Source: Qingrenia yutianensis (GTDB lineage Bacteria > Bacillota > Clostridia > UMGS1810). From it: a stretch of 64,000 bases of DNA. The translations under genes were made by a program, and so were the position numbers. The stretch lies in NCBI RefSeq assembly GCF_014385105.1, contig NZ_JACRTE010000008.1, positions 1 through 64,000 on the forward strand, given 5' to 3'. Position 1 is the stretch's first letter. Each line of letters opens with the position of its first letter. Below are positions 17,542-24,790 of this stretch, in pieces. The notes under the pieces are model-generated. The model did not search any database. It worked only from the letters and a program-made list of their open reading frames with translations, and had not been told where the DNA came from.

Positions 17542-17629
17542 ATCACAAGGTATCAAACAGCTTATGGCAGGCGGCGGTGTCGTGCTGATTGGTACTTCCC
17601 TTATTCCTTTGCTGTCAGGATTGTTTTAA
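17542..17629 (+). pseudogene. maff2, 3' half
   Basis: Reads KSQGIKQLMAGGGVVLIGTS and ends LLSGLF, the conserved C-terminal part of Maff2. It follows the right end of IME-2 (GCAAA at 17537-17541) in the exact frame needed to join the 5' half at 8290. It has no start of its own. Excision of IME-2 would restore the gene. Confidence 0.9.
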
Positions 17630-17632
17630 TCG

Positions 17633-18502
17633 GTGGACAGCATTTTTGAAAAAATTACAAAGGCAATCAATGACTTTCTTATGTCGGTTATCGAGAGCAG
17701 CTTATCTACAATGTTCAACGACGTAAACGAGAAAGTCGGCACTATTGCTGCGGAGGTAGGCAAAACTCCGCAGCAATGGAACGCAAGCGTGTTTTCGATA
17801 ATTCAGACGCTTTCGGAAAATGTAATACTCCCGATTGCGGGGCTTATCATCACATTTATTCTTTGCTATGAACTAATCACAATGATAACAGAGAAAAACA
17901 ATATGCACGATATTGACACATTTATGTTTTTCAAATTTTTGTTCAAGGCGTGCGCGGCGGTTGTAATCGCAACGCACACCTTTGACATTATTATGGGTGT
18001 GTTCGATTTGGCGCAGTACGTTGTCCGGCAAAGCTCCGGCGTGATAGGCTCAAATACAAGCGTCGATATTTCGTCGGCTATAACCGATATTCATTCAACG
18101 CTTGAAGCAATGAGCACGGGCGAGCTTGTTTTGCTTATGCTTGAATCGTCATTGATTAGCCTTTGTATGAAAATTCTATCCGTCTGCATTACCGTCGTAA
18201 TATTCGGACGAATGATAGAAATTTACTTGTATAGCTCCGTCGGGGCAATTCCGTTTGCCACTATGACAAACCGTGAATGGGGGCAAATGGGAAACAACTA
18301 TTTAAGAGGACTTGTCGCTCTCGGCTTTCAGGGCTTTTTCATAATGGTATGCGTCGGAATTTATGCGGCGCTGGTAAACAGCCTGACATTCACATCAGAT
18401 ATTCAGGCAACATTACTCAGCGTTGCGGCATATACCGTTGTTTTATGCTTTACCCTGTTTAAGACGGGCGGCATTTCAAAATCAATATTTAACGCGCATT
18501 AA
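17633..18502 (+). CDS. VirB6/TrbL-like conjugation membrane protein
   Basis: A 289-residue polytopic protein with GTG start, four bases after the maff2 stop. A helical N-terminus of about 60 residues (MDSIFEKITKAINDFLMSVI) precedes hydrophobic segments near residues 65-88, 100-125, 160-195, 220-245 and 255-280. Position (virD4, maff2, this gene, PrgI, VirB4) and topology match the TrbL/VirB6-type inner-membrane channel protein of Clostridia ICE secretion systems. It would form the membrane pore with PrgI and VirB4. Confidence 0.85.
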   Translation: MDSIFEKITKAINDFLMSVIESSLSTMFNDVNEKVGTIAAEVGKTPQQWNASVFSIIQTLSENVILPIAGLIITFILCYELITMITEKNNMHDIDTFMFFKFLFKACAAVVIATHTFDIIMGVFDLAQYVVRQSSGVIGSNTSVDISSAITDIHSTLEAMSTGELVLLMLESSLISLCMKILSVCITVVIFGRMIEIYLYSSVGAIPFATMTNREWGQMGNNYLRGLVALGFQGFFIMVCVGIYAALVNSLTFTSDIQATLLSVAAYTVVLCFTLFKTGGISKSIFNAH

Positions 18503-18512
18503 GGAGGACGAA

Positions 18513-19049
18513 ATGAAAAAATACAATATCATATATGCCGATCCGCCGTGAAAGTACAGGGGCGGGCTTCTGCGCGGCAGTCCGGCGAATCACTACCCCG
18601 TAATGACGGTTGAGGAAATTTGCGAATTGCCCGTACCAAAATTTGCGGCGGACGACTGCGTTCTGTTTATGTGGGCGACCTTCCCGAAATTAGAAGAAGC
18701 CTTTGAGGTTATTAAGGCTTGGGGCTTTAAGTACAGCACGGTTGCTTTCGTGTGGGTAAAGAAAAACAAAAAATCGGATAGCTGGTTTATGGGTATGGGC
18801 TGGTGGACGAGAAACAACGCTGAGGTTTGCCTCGTCGCAACAAGAGGACACCCGAAACGGATTTCAAGAAAAGTACATCAGCTCATAATCTCGCCCGTTG
18901 AGGAACACAGCAAAAAGCCCGATATAACGAGAGATAAGATAATCGAGCTTATGGGCGACCTGCCGAGAGTGGAACTGTTTGCAAGACAGGCGCCGCCCGG
19001 CTGGGACGTTTGGGGCAATGAAGTATTAAATGATGTTTGGATTGAGTAA
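18513..19049 (+). pseudogene. MT-A70 family adenine methyltransferase, nonsense codon in the DPPW motif
   Basis: From ATG 18513 (GGAGG a few bases upstream) the frame reads MKKYNIIYADPP, then TGA at 18549-18551, then KYRGG and a full MT-A70 domain to 19049 (VLFMWATFPKL, EVCLVATRGHPKR, LFARQAPPGWDVWGNE). The TGA replaces the tryptophan codon TGG of the catalytic DPPW motif. A restart at 18603 would give 148 residues without the catalytic motif. The break is a single G-to-A change in otherwise intact sequence, so it is recent, a read error, or rarely suppressed. Expected role: N6-adenine methylation of element DNA. Confidence 0.85.
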
Positions 19050-19063
19050 AGGAGTGATAAATT

Positions 19064-19522
19064 TTGCCTTATGTACCCGTACCGAAAGACTTAAACACGG
19101 TCAAAACAAAGGTAGCCTTTAACCTTACAAAAAGGCAGCTCATATGTTTTTCGCTTGCGGCGGCGGTTGGCGTACCGATATATTTTCTGACAAGAGGAAT
19201 ACTCGGCACAACGGGAGCCGTTTTTCTTTTACTTGCGGCAGCGCTGCCGTTTTTCTTTTTTGCAATGTATGAAAAGAACGGACAGCCACTTGAAAAGATT
19301 TTGAAAAACTATATAACGACAAAATACAGAAAGCCGCAGGTGCGGCCGTATGTAACGAATAACATTTATTCGGCAATAGAAAAACAAATTTTATTGGAAC
19401 AGGAGGTTGATAAAATTGTCGGAACACAAAAAGAAAATCACGCTTTCGGCAGAAAAGCCGCTGACGTCAAGACAGCGAAAGCGGATAGCCGACGCCGTGA
19501 AAAAGGCAAAAATGCAGGGTAA
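19064..19522 (+). CDS. PrgI family T4SS protein (VirB3-like)
   Basis: A 152-residue protein with TTG start after AAAGGAG. It begins MPYVPVPKDLNTVKTKVAF, the PrgI signature, followed by two adjacent membrane segments (about residues 28-50 and 53-70) and a basic C-terminal tail. PrgI proteins pair with the VirB4 ATPase at the membrane. The 3' end overlaps the virB4 start by about 107 bases in another frame, a usual arrangement in this gene pair. Confidence 0.9.
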   Translation: MPYVPVPKDLNTVKTKVAFNLTKRQLICFSLAAAVGVPIYFLTRGILGTTGAVFLLLAAALPFFFFAMYEKNGQPLEKILKNYITTKYRKPQVRPYVTNNIYSAIEKQILLEQEVDKIVGTQKENHAFGRKAADVKTAKADSRRREKGKNAG

Positions 19523-21827
19523 AATCGCAATGAGCGCACAGGACACAATTTCATATAAGGAAATGCGCCCCGACGGAATCTGCATTGTCAGGGACAATTA
19601 TTTCACGAAAACAATACAGTTTTATGATATAAATTATCAGCTTGCAAGAAACGAGGACAAAAATATAATCTTTGAAAATTACTGCGATTTTCTCAATTAC
19701 TTTGATAAATCCATATCGGTGCAGCTTTCATTTCTTAATCAGACAATGGATATATCCGACTTTGAAAAGTCCATTGCCATAAAACCGCAGAATGATGATT
19801 TTGACGGGATAAGAGCAGAATACACCGAAATGCTGAAAAATCAGCTTGCAAGGGGCAACAACGGAATTGTGAGAAAGAAATATATCACATTCGGAATTGA
19901 AGCCGATAATATCCAAAACGCAAAACAGCGTTTGGAGCGTATCGAAACCGATATAATCAATAACTTTAAGATTTTGGGTGTGAGGGCGTTTTCATTAAAC
20001 GGTATGGAGCGCTTGGAGCTTCTGCACTCGTGCTTTAACGGTGGCGAGAATAAATTAAATTTCTCTTGGAATTTGATTTACAAAACAGGACTTACGACAA
20101 AGGACTTTATTGCTCCGACCTCGTTCAATTTTTCGGACGGTCGGTGTTTCAGAATGGGCGGCACGATAGGCGCCGTTTCATTTTTGCATATACTTGCACC
20201 GGAGCTTACGGACGAAATGCTGAAAAACTTTCTTGAAATACAATCTGCTTTATCTGTCAATATTCACATTAAAAGTATCGACCAGTCGGAAGCAATAAAA
20301 ATGATAAAACGCAAAATCACCGACCTTGATAAAATGAAAATCGAGGAACAGAAAAAAGCCGTCAGAGCCGGTTACGATATGGATATAATTCCGTCGGATA
20401 TAAACACATTCGGTATTGACGCTAAAAAGCTGCTGGAAGATTTGCAGGGGCGCAATGAGCGAATGTTTTTAGTTACCGTACTCATTATGAGTACGGCGAA
20501 AACAAAAAAAGCATTAAACAGCGCCATATTTGAGGTACAGTCTATCGCACAACAGCGAAACTGTCCTTTAAGAAGATTGGACTATCAGCAGGAGGACGGT
20601 TTAATGGCAAGCGTGCCTATCGGAATAAACAATATCGGAATACAGCGGGCTTTGACAACTTCAAGCACCGCTATTTTTGTACCGTTCACTACGCAGGAGC
20701 TTTTTTCGGACAGTCCCGAAGCGCTTTATTGCGGTCTTAATGCACTCTCAAACAATATGATAATGGTTGACCGAAAAATGCTGAAAAATCCTAACGGGCT
20801 TATACTCGGAACACCGGGCAGCGGTAAAAGTTTTTCCGCAAAGCGTGAAATGACAAATGCGTTTTTGGTTACGAATGACGATATTTATGTTTGTGATCCC
20901 GAAGCGGAATACAATCCGCTGATACACGCGCTTAAAGGGCAGGTTGTAAAACTGTCGCCCACATCAAAGGACTATCTAAATCCGCTTGACATAAATATCA
21001 ACTATTCCGACGAGGAAAATCCTCTTGCGTTAAAATCCGATTTTGTGCTTTCGTTCTGCGAACTCATAATCGGCGGGCGTGACGGTTTGGAGCCTATCGA
21101 AAAGACGGTCATTGACAGGAGCGTAACACGGATTTATCAAAAATATTTTGAAAATCCCACTCCGCAGAATATGCCTATCCTTGAAGATTTGTATGAGGAA
21201 ATAAAGAAACAGCCGGAACAGGAAGCCGGGCGTATAGCCTCCGCTTTGGAGCTGTATGTCAAGGGCAGCCTTAATGTTTTTAATCATCATACGAATGTGG
21301 ATATTTCAAACCGTATCGTTTGTTTTGATATAAAGGAGCTTGGAAAGCAGCTTAAAAAACTCGGAATGTTGGTTGTGCAGGACCAGATATGGAACAGAGT
21401 TACGATAAACCGAAACGAGCATAAATCCACACGCTATTATTGTGATGAATTTCATTTACTGCTCAAAGATGAGCAAACGGCGGCATACTCGGTTGAGATT
21501 TGGAAGCGTTTCAGAAAATGGGGCGGCATTCCGACAGGCATAACTCAAAATGTGAAAGACCTGCTTTCAAGCGCTGAAATCGAAAACATATTTGAAAACA
21601 GCGACTACATTTATATGCTGAATCAGGCACAGGGCGACAGAGAAATCCTTGCGAAAAAATTAGGCATATCACCGCAGCAGCTTTCTTATGTAACACAGTC
21701 GGGAGCCGGTGAGGGACTTTTATTCTATGGCAATACCATAATTCCGTTTATAGACCGTTTCCCGAAAGATACAAAGCTCTATAAACTTATGACAACTATT
21801 CCGCAAGAGGTGGCAGGCAGTGAATAA
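19416..21827 (+). CDS. VirB4-type conjugation ATPase
   Basis: An 803-residue ATPase with Walker A GTPGSGKSFSAKRE (around residue 470), DIYVCDPEAEYNPL, Walker B RYYCDEFHLLLKD and ITQNVKDLLSSAE. This is the VirB4/TraE fold that powers T4SS assembly and transfer. I place the start at TTG 19416 because AGGAGG at 19401-19406 is nine bases upstream; TTG 19407 abuts it. The 3' end overlaps the methyltransferase gene by eight bases. It appears intact, in contrast to virD4. Confidence 0.92.
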   Translation: MSEHKKKITLSAEKPLTSRQRKRIADAVKKAKMQGKIAMSAQDTISYKEMRPDGICIVRDNYFTKTIQFYDINYQLARNEDKNIIFENYCDFLNYFDKSISVQLSFLNQTMDISDFEKSIAIKPQNDDFDGIRAEYTEMLKNQLARGNNGIVRKKYITFGIEADNIQNAKQRLERIETDIINNFKILGVRAFSLNGMERLELLHSCFNGGENKLNFSWNLIYKTGLTTKDFIAPTSFNFSDGRCFRMGGTIGAVSFLHILAPELTDEMLKNFLEIQSALSVNIHIKSIDQSEAIKMIKRKITDLDKMKIEEQKKAVRAGYDMDIIPSDINTFGIDAKKLLEDLQGRNERMFLVTVLIMSTAKTKKALNSAIFEVQSIAQQRNCPLRRLDYQQEDGLMASVPIGINNIGIQRALTTSSTAIFVPFTTQELFSDSPEALYCGLNALSNNMIMVDRKMLKNPNGLILGTPGSGKSFSAKREMTNAFLVTNDDIYVCDPEAEYNPLIHALKGQVVKLSPTSKDYLNPLDININYSDEENPLALKSDFVLSFCELIIGGRDGLEPIEKTVIDRSVTRIYQKYFENPTPQNMPILEDLYEEIKKQPEQEAGRIASALELYVKGSLNVFNHHTNVDISNRIVCFDIKELGKQLKKLGMLVVQDQIWNRVTINRNEHKSTRYYCDEFHLLLKDEQTAAYSVEIWKRFRKWGGIPTGITQNVKDLLSSAEIENIFENSDYIYMLNQAQGDREILAKKLGISPQQLSYVTQSGAGEGLLFYGNTIIPFIDRFPKDTKLYKLMTTIPQEVAGSE

Positions 21828-22923
21828 TTTAACGCATTTAAGCCTGTTTTCGGGCATAGGCGGAATTGATTTGGCGGCGGAAGCGGCAGGCTTTGAAACG
21901 GTGTGCCAGTGCGAATGGGCGGACTATCCGACAAGCGTACTTGAAAAGCGGTGGCCTGCCGTTCCCCGCTTTCGTGATATTACTACTTTGACAAAGGAGG
22001 GATTTTTTGAAAAAACAGGACGAAAAACAGTTACCCTCATATCCGGCGGCTTCCCGTGCCAGCCGTTCTCATCGGCAGGACGGCAAAAGGGATTTGCAGA
22101 CACTCGGTATCTCTGGCCTGAAATGGTCAGAGTTATTTCCGAAATCAAGCCCCATTGGGTGCTTGGGGAGAATGTTGCCGGGTTTATCAATATGGGGCTC
22201 GACAAAACGATATTTGACTTGGAGCGTGCGGGCTACGCTGTTCAAACATTCGTATATCCGGCTTGCGGCGTCGGCGCGTGGCACGAGCGCACAAGAACTT
22301 TTATCGTGGGCGCTGATGTTTCCCACACCCCTTGCCTCCGACGACAGAACTGTAAAGGAAGCAATGAGTATGAACGTGTACCTCTCGGACAATGGGATAT
22401 TCCGCAAGGTGAACAGGAACGGCACAAAATGGAGCCTTCCTCTGTCGGCGGCGGTGTTTTACCTGACGCCGATAGCGTCGGACGGAATGAGGTCAACGTT
22501 CAAGCCGGAAGTAATGCTAAACAGCAAGGACAAGGCGAACTTGGCGGCACAGATTATACGGCTGGAAAATCCGCACTCGGAAACGGCAGCGCTCAATCCC
22601 GATTGGGTGGAATGGTTAATGGGTTTTCCTCTTGGCTGGACTGTGGTGTAGACGATATTTACCGTTGCGCTTCTGAAAAATGGCTTACGGAAAACTTTGA
22701 TAATATTGCTTGCAGGCGCTGCCTGCTGGACGGACATAAATTATGGCAACGGGAGCCTGACAGCGTTCCCCGTATAACAGAGGACACAGCAGGCAGAGCC
22801 GACAGATTAAAAACGCTCGGAAACGCCGTCTGCCCTCCGCAGGTTTTCCCCATACTCAAATGTATTGCGGATATTGAAACGGGAGTGTGTATAAATAATT
22901 GTGTGTTTGCCTCCGGGCATTAG
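21820..22923 (+). CDS. C5-cytosine DNA methyltransferase
   Basis: A 367-residue protein with GTG start overlapping virB4. It shows motif I LSLFSGIGGIDLA, motif IV GGFPCQPFSSAG with the catalytic cysteine (about residue 80), motif VI GENVAGF, motif VIII-like WHERTRTFIVGA and the C-terminal RADRLKTLGNAVCPPQ. The region between about 22320 and 22640 is Gly/Gln-rich in this frame and would be the target-recognition region. The same DNA encodes a second methylase-like frame (see 22310-22651). It should protect or mark element DNA on entry. Confidence 0.85.
   Translation: MNNLTHLSLFSGIGGIDLAAEAAGFETVCQCEWADYPTSVLEKRWPAVPRFRDITTLTKEGFFEKTGRKTVTLISGGFPCQPFSSAGRQKGFADTRYLWPEMVRVISEIKPHWVLGENVAGFINMGLDKTIFDLERAGYAVQTFVYPACGVGAWHERTRTFIVGADVSHTPCLRRQNCKGSNEYERVPLGQWDIPQGEQERHKMEPSSVGGGVLPDADSVGRNEVNVQAGSNAKQQGQGELGGTDYTAGKSALGNGSAQSRLGGMVNGFSSWLDCGVDDIYRCASEKWLTENFDNIACRRCLLDGHKLWQREPDSVPRITEDTAGRADRLKTLGNAVCPPQVFPILKCIADIETGVCINNCVFASGH
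22310..22651 (+). other. Overlapping +1 frame with methylase C-terminal hallmarks
   Basis: In the frame one base ahead of the methyltransferase, 22310-22651 reads ALMFPTPLASDDRT, a second FYLTPIASDG segment, and ends LNPDWVEWLMGFPLGWT before a TAG. I know the P-T-P and NP-x-W-VEWLMG-F-P-x-GW pattern from C-terminal parts of phage and ICE cytosine methylases. The main frame encodes SRLGGMVNGFSSWLD from the same bases, which I also associate with these enzymes. Third positions look more gene-like in the +1 frame. It could be dual coding, frameshifting, or a relic of compensating indels. The frame has no good start of its own (open from 22007). Confidence 0.45.
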
Positions 22924-23064
22924 CAGTAGAACTGCGGGACTTGTGCGTAAACTCAACGAGTTTTCCATAACTTCCGCAGTAAAAAAACGGTGTGGTATTT
23001 GTGTGTAAACTTAAAAAGTTTTCCATAAATTCCATACCTCAAAACATATATCGAGGTGAGGCGA

Positions 23065-23250
23065 TTGGATAATGAAAAAGTAAATTCAAGCGGCTGCTTG
23101 GATAAAACCGCATTTGAAGCGATAAAGAATGTTCGGCGTGAGGAACGCAAAAAGCTGATTGCGGAAATAAAAGAGCTCGCCGCAAGGTACGGCTATGAAA
23201 TTGACTGCCGTATAGATTTGAAAGAAATTAAGGAGGCGGATATGGTATGA
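23065..23250 (+). CDS. Small charged helical protein, unknown
   Basis: A 61-residue protein from TTG 23065, with AGGTGAGG just upstream, containing an E/K/R-rich helix (KNVRREERKKLIAEIKELAA) and ending two codons into the next gene (overlap of four bases at 23247). I do not recognise the family. Close packing with the two paralogous genes that follow suggests one operon. Confidence 0.55.
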   Translation: MDNEKVNSSGCLDKTAFEAIKNVRREERKKLIAEIKELAARYGYEIDCRIDLKEIKEADMV

Positions 23251-24008
23251 CAACAACCGATTGCACAACAGATTACGGCGAATATGAAAGATATTCGGAC
23301 GATAGGCTCTTTCACGGCGCCGGTCTTAAAATTGACCGCAGCGTTTATTATAAAGGTGATTGCGATATTTCGGACTTAATAACAAAATCCGTAAAAGAGG
23401 TTGAGAATTTGCGTGATGAAAGTATCGGCAAAGAAAACGCGGCATACGAAAAGGTGTTACAGGCGGTTGCGGAATGGGAAAAGTCGGCGCTTGTTACCAA
23501 AAGACATAAACGGGCGCTTGAATATCTGACTGCGCCGCCTATCGAACATACAAGCAATCAATGGACTGTTGATGATTACGATTACAAAGTGCGCAGCAAT
23601 ATGGTTTATCTTATGAAATACAGAATTGACAAGCGGCAGAGCCGGAACGGAACAATAAAATGGGACGTTGAATTAAGTGTTAAAACTCAAAGCGTACAAT
23701 GGCAAAGCGCTGTTATACTTGAACGCCGTGAGAAAACATTTTCAAGCGAGGAATCCGCACAAAAGTATATCGACGGCAAAATTAAAGCCTATGATTACTT
23801 GTTTACGGAAATATCCCCCGTTATTCCCGATATTGATAAATCCCATTTTTGTGTGAACGGCGTATTGCTGCCGGGATATACAACAGTTTCTATGCAGAAA
23901 GAAAAAGAGAAAAAGGCGTCAATCCGAAAACAGTTAAATGAGCTGAAAGCAGATAAGCCTACGGAACGGAAACAGTTAAAAACTCGCACAAAGGAGGTCA
24001 GTATATGA
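23247..24008 (+). CDS. ICE protein of unknown function, paralogue A, with SIRKQL tail
   Basis: A 253-residue soluble protein. Residues ~95-190 alternate Tyr/Lys/Trp-rich strands (SNQWTVDDYDYKVRSNMVYL), followed by FTEISPVIPDIDKSHF and the segment GVLLPGYTTVSMQ. The last 29 residues begin SIRKQLNELKADK and are basic. The next gene is a clear paralogue (FTEISPPIP, GYLLPGYVTEEMQ), so this is a tandem duplication that has diverged. Its stop overlaps the paralogue start in ATGA form. I do not recognise the fold; the tail is shared with the ArdA, ArdC and YodL proteins downstream. Confidence 0.7.
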   Translation: MTTTDCTTDYGEYERYSDDRLFHGAGLKIDRSVYYKGDCDISDLITKSVKEVENLRDESIGKENAAYEKVLQAVAEWEKSALVTKRHKRALEYLTAPPIEHTSNQWTVDDYDYKVRSNMVYLMKYRIDKRQSRNGTIKWDVELSVKTQSVQWQSAVILERREKTFSSEESAQKYIDGKIKAYDYLFTEISPVIPDIDKSHFCVNGVLLPGYTTVSMQKEKEKKASIRKQLNELKADKPTERKQLKTRTKEVSI

Positions 24009-24778
24009 GAAAAGGAAACGATTATACGGTGTATGACAATGATACGCTTACACCGGGTTATAAGGCTAAAATCGAGCATACCGTGTATAGCGGCAGTGAG
24101 TCCGATTTGTCAGACCTGTTAAAATTAACGGTTGGCGATATTTCCGCTTTGAAAGAAAAAAACATTGCACAGGAACAGGCGGCATACGAAAAAGCTATCG
24201 ACGCCTTAAAGGATTGGGAAGCGCTTGCGGCAAATACGAGAAAATATGAAAAGGCGCTTGATTATAAAAATGTGCCGGAGGTTTCGCATACCTCAAACAA
24301 ATGGGAAAAGGACGGCACTGACAGGTTTACCATAAGCAACAAGGTATATAAAATGACTTACAATATATATGAGCGTTCAAGCTGGCGGAACGATACCGTA
24401 AAATATGATGTCAGGTGGAATATTTACACAAACAGACCCGATTATACAAATGCATACAAGGTTGCAGGTCAGGAACGGGTGTGTGCTACACGCGTGGAAG
24501 CCGAGAAATACATACAAGGCAGAATTAAGGCGTATTTGCACTTGTTCACGGAAATATCGCCGCCTATACCGAAAGATTTGGAAAAATCCTTTATGGTACA
24601 CGGTTATTTATTGCCGGGCTATGTTACGGAGGAAATGCAGAAAGCAGAGGCGGAAAAAGCGGAAAAGCCGGCAGAGAAAAAGCCGTCAATCCGAAAGCAG
24701 TTAAATGAGCTGAAAGCCGACCAAAAGAAAAATCCGCAGGAGCTGCAGAAAACACGCCCCGAAAATGAAATCGGATAA
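24005..24778 (+). CDS. ICE protein of unknown function, paralogue B, with SIRKQL tail
   Basis: A 257-residue paralogue of the preceding protein. Shared landmarks are the AYEKA helix, a SHTSNKW segment, KAYLHLFTEISPPIP, LLPGY and the C-terminal SIRKQLNELKADQ, which starts 30 residues from the end. Similarity between the two is highest in the C-terminal half and the tail. Co-translation is likely because the genes overlap. It is followed after 12 bases by the NlpC/P60 gene. Function unknown; I infer that it travels with or handles element DNA because of the tail. Confidence 0.7.
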   Translation: MRKGNDYTVYDNDTLTPGYKAKIEHTVYSGSESDLSDLLKLTVGDISALKEKNIAQEQAAYEKAIDALKDWEALAANTRKYEKALDYKNVPEVSHTSNKWEKDGTDRFTISNKVYKMTYNIYERSSWRNDTVKYDVRWNIYTNRPDYTNAYKVAGQERVCATRVEAEKYIQGRIKAYLHLFTEISPPIPKDLEKSFMVHGYLLPGYVTEEMQKAEAEKAEKPAEKKPSIRKQLNELKADQKKNPQELQKTRPENEIG

Positions 24779-24790
24779 GGCGGTGTCTAT

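Noticed and set aside
18540..18560. TGA read as tryptophan (recoded genome)
   Set aside because: TGA ends many genes here (for example both ABC genes of IME-1, tnpW and the relaxases), and other proteins use TGG for Trp, so general recoding is excluded.
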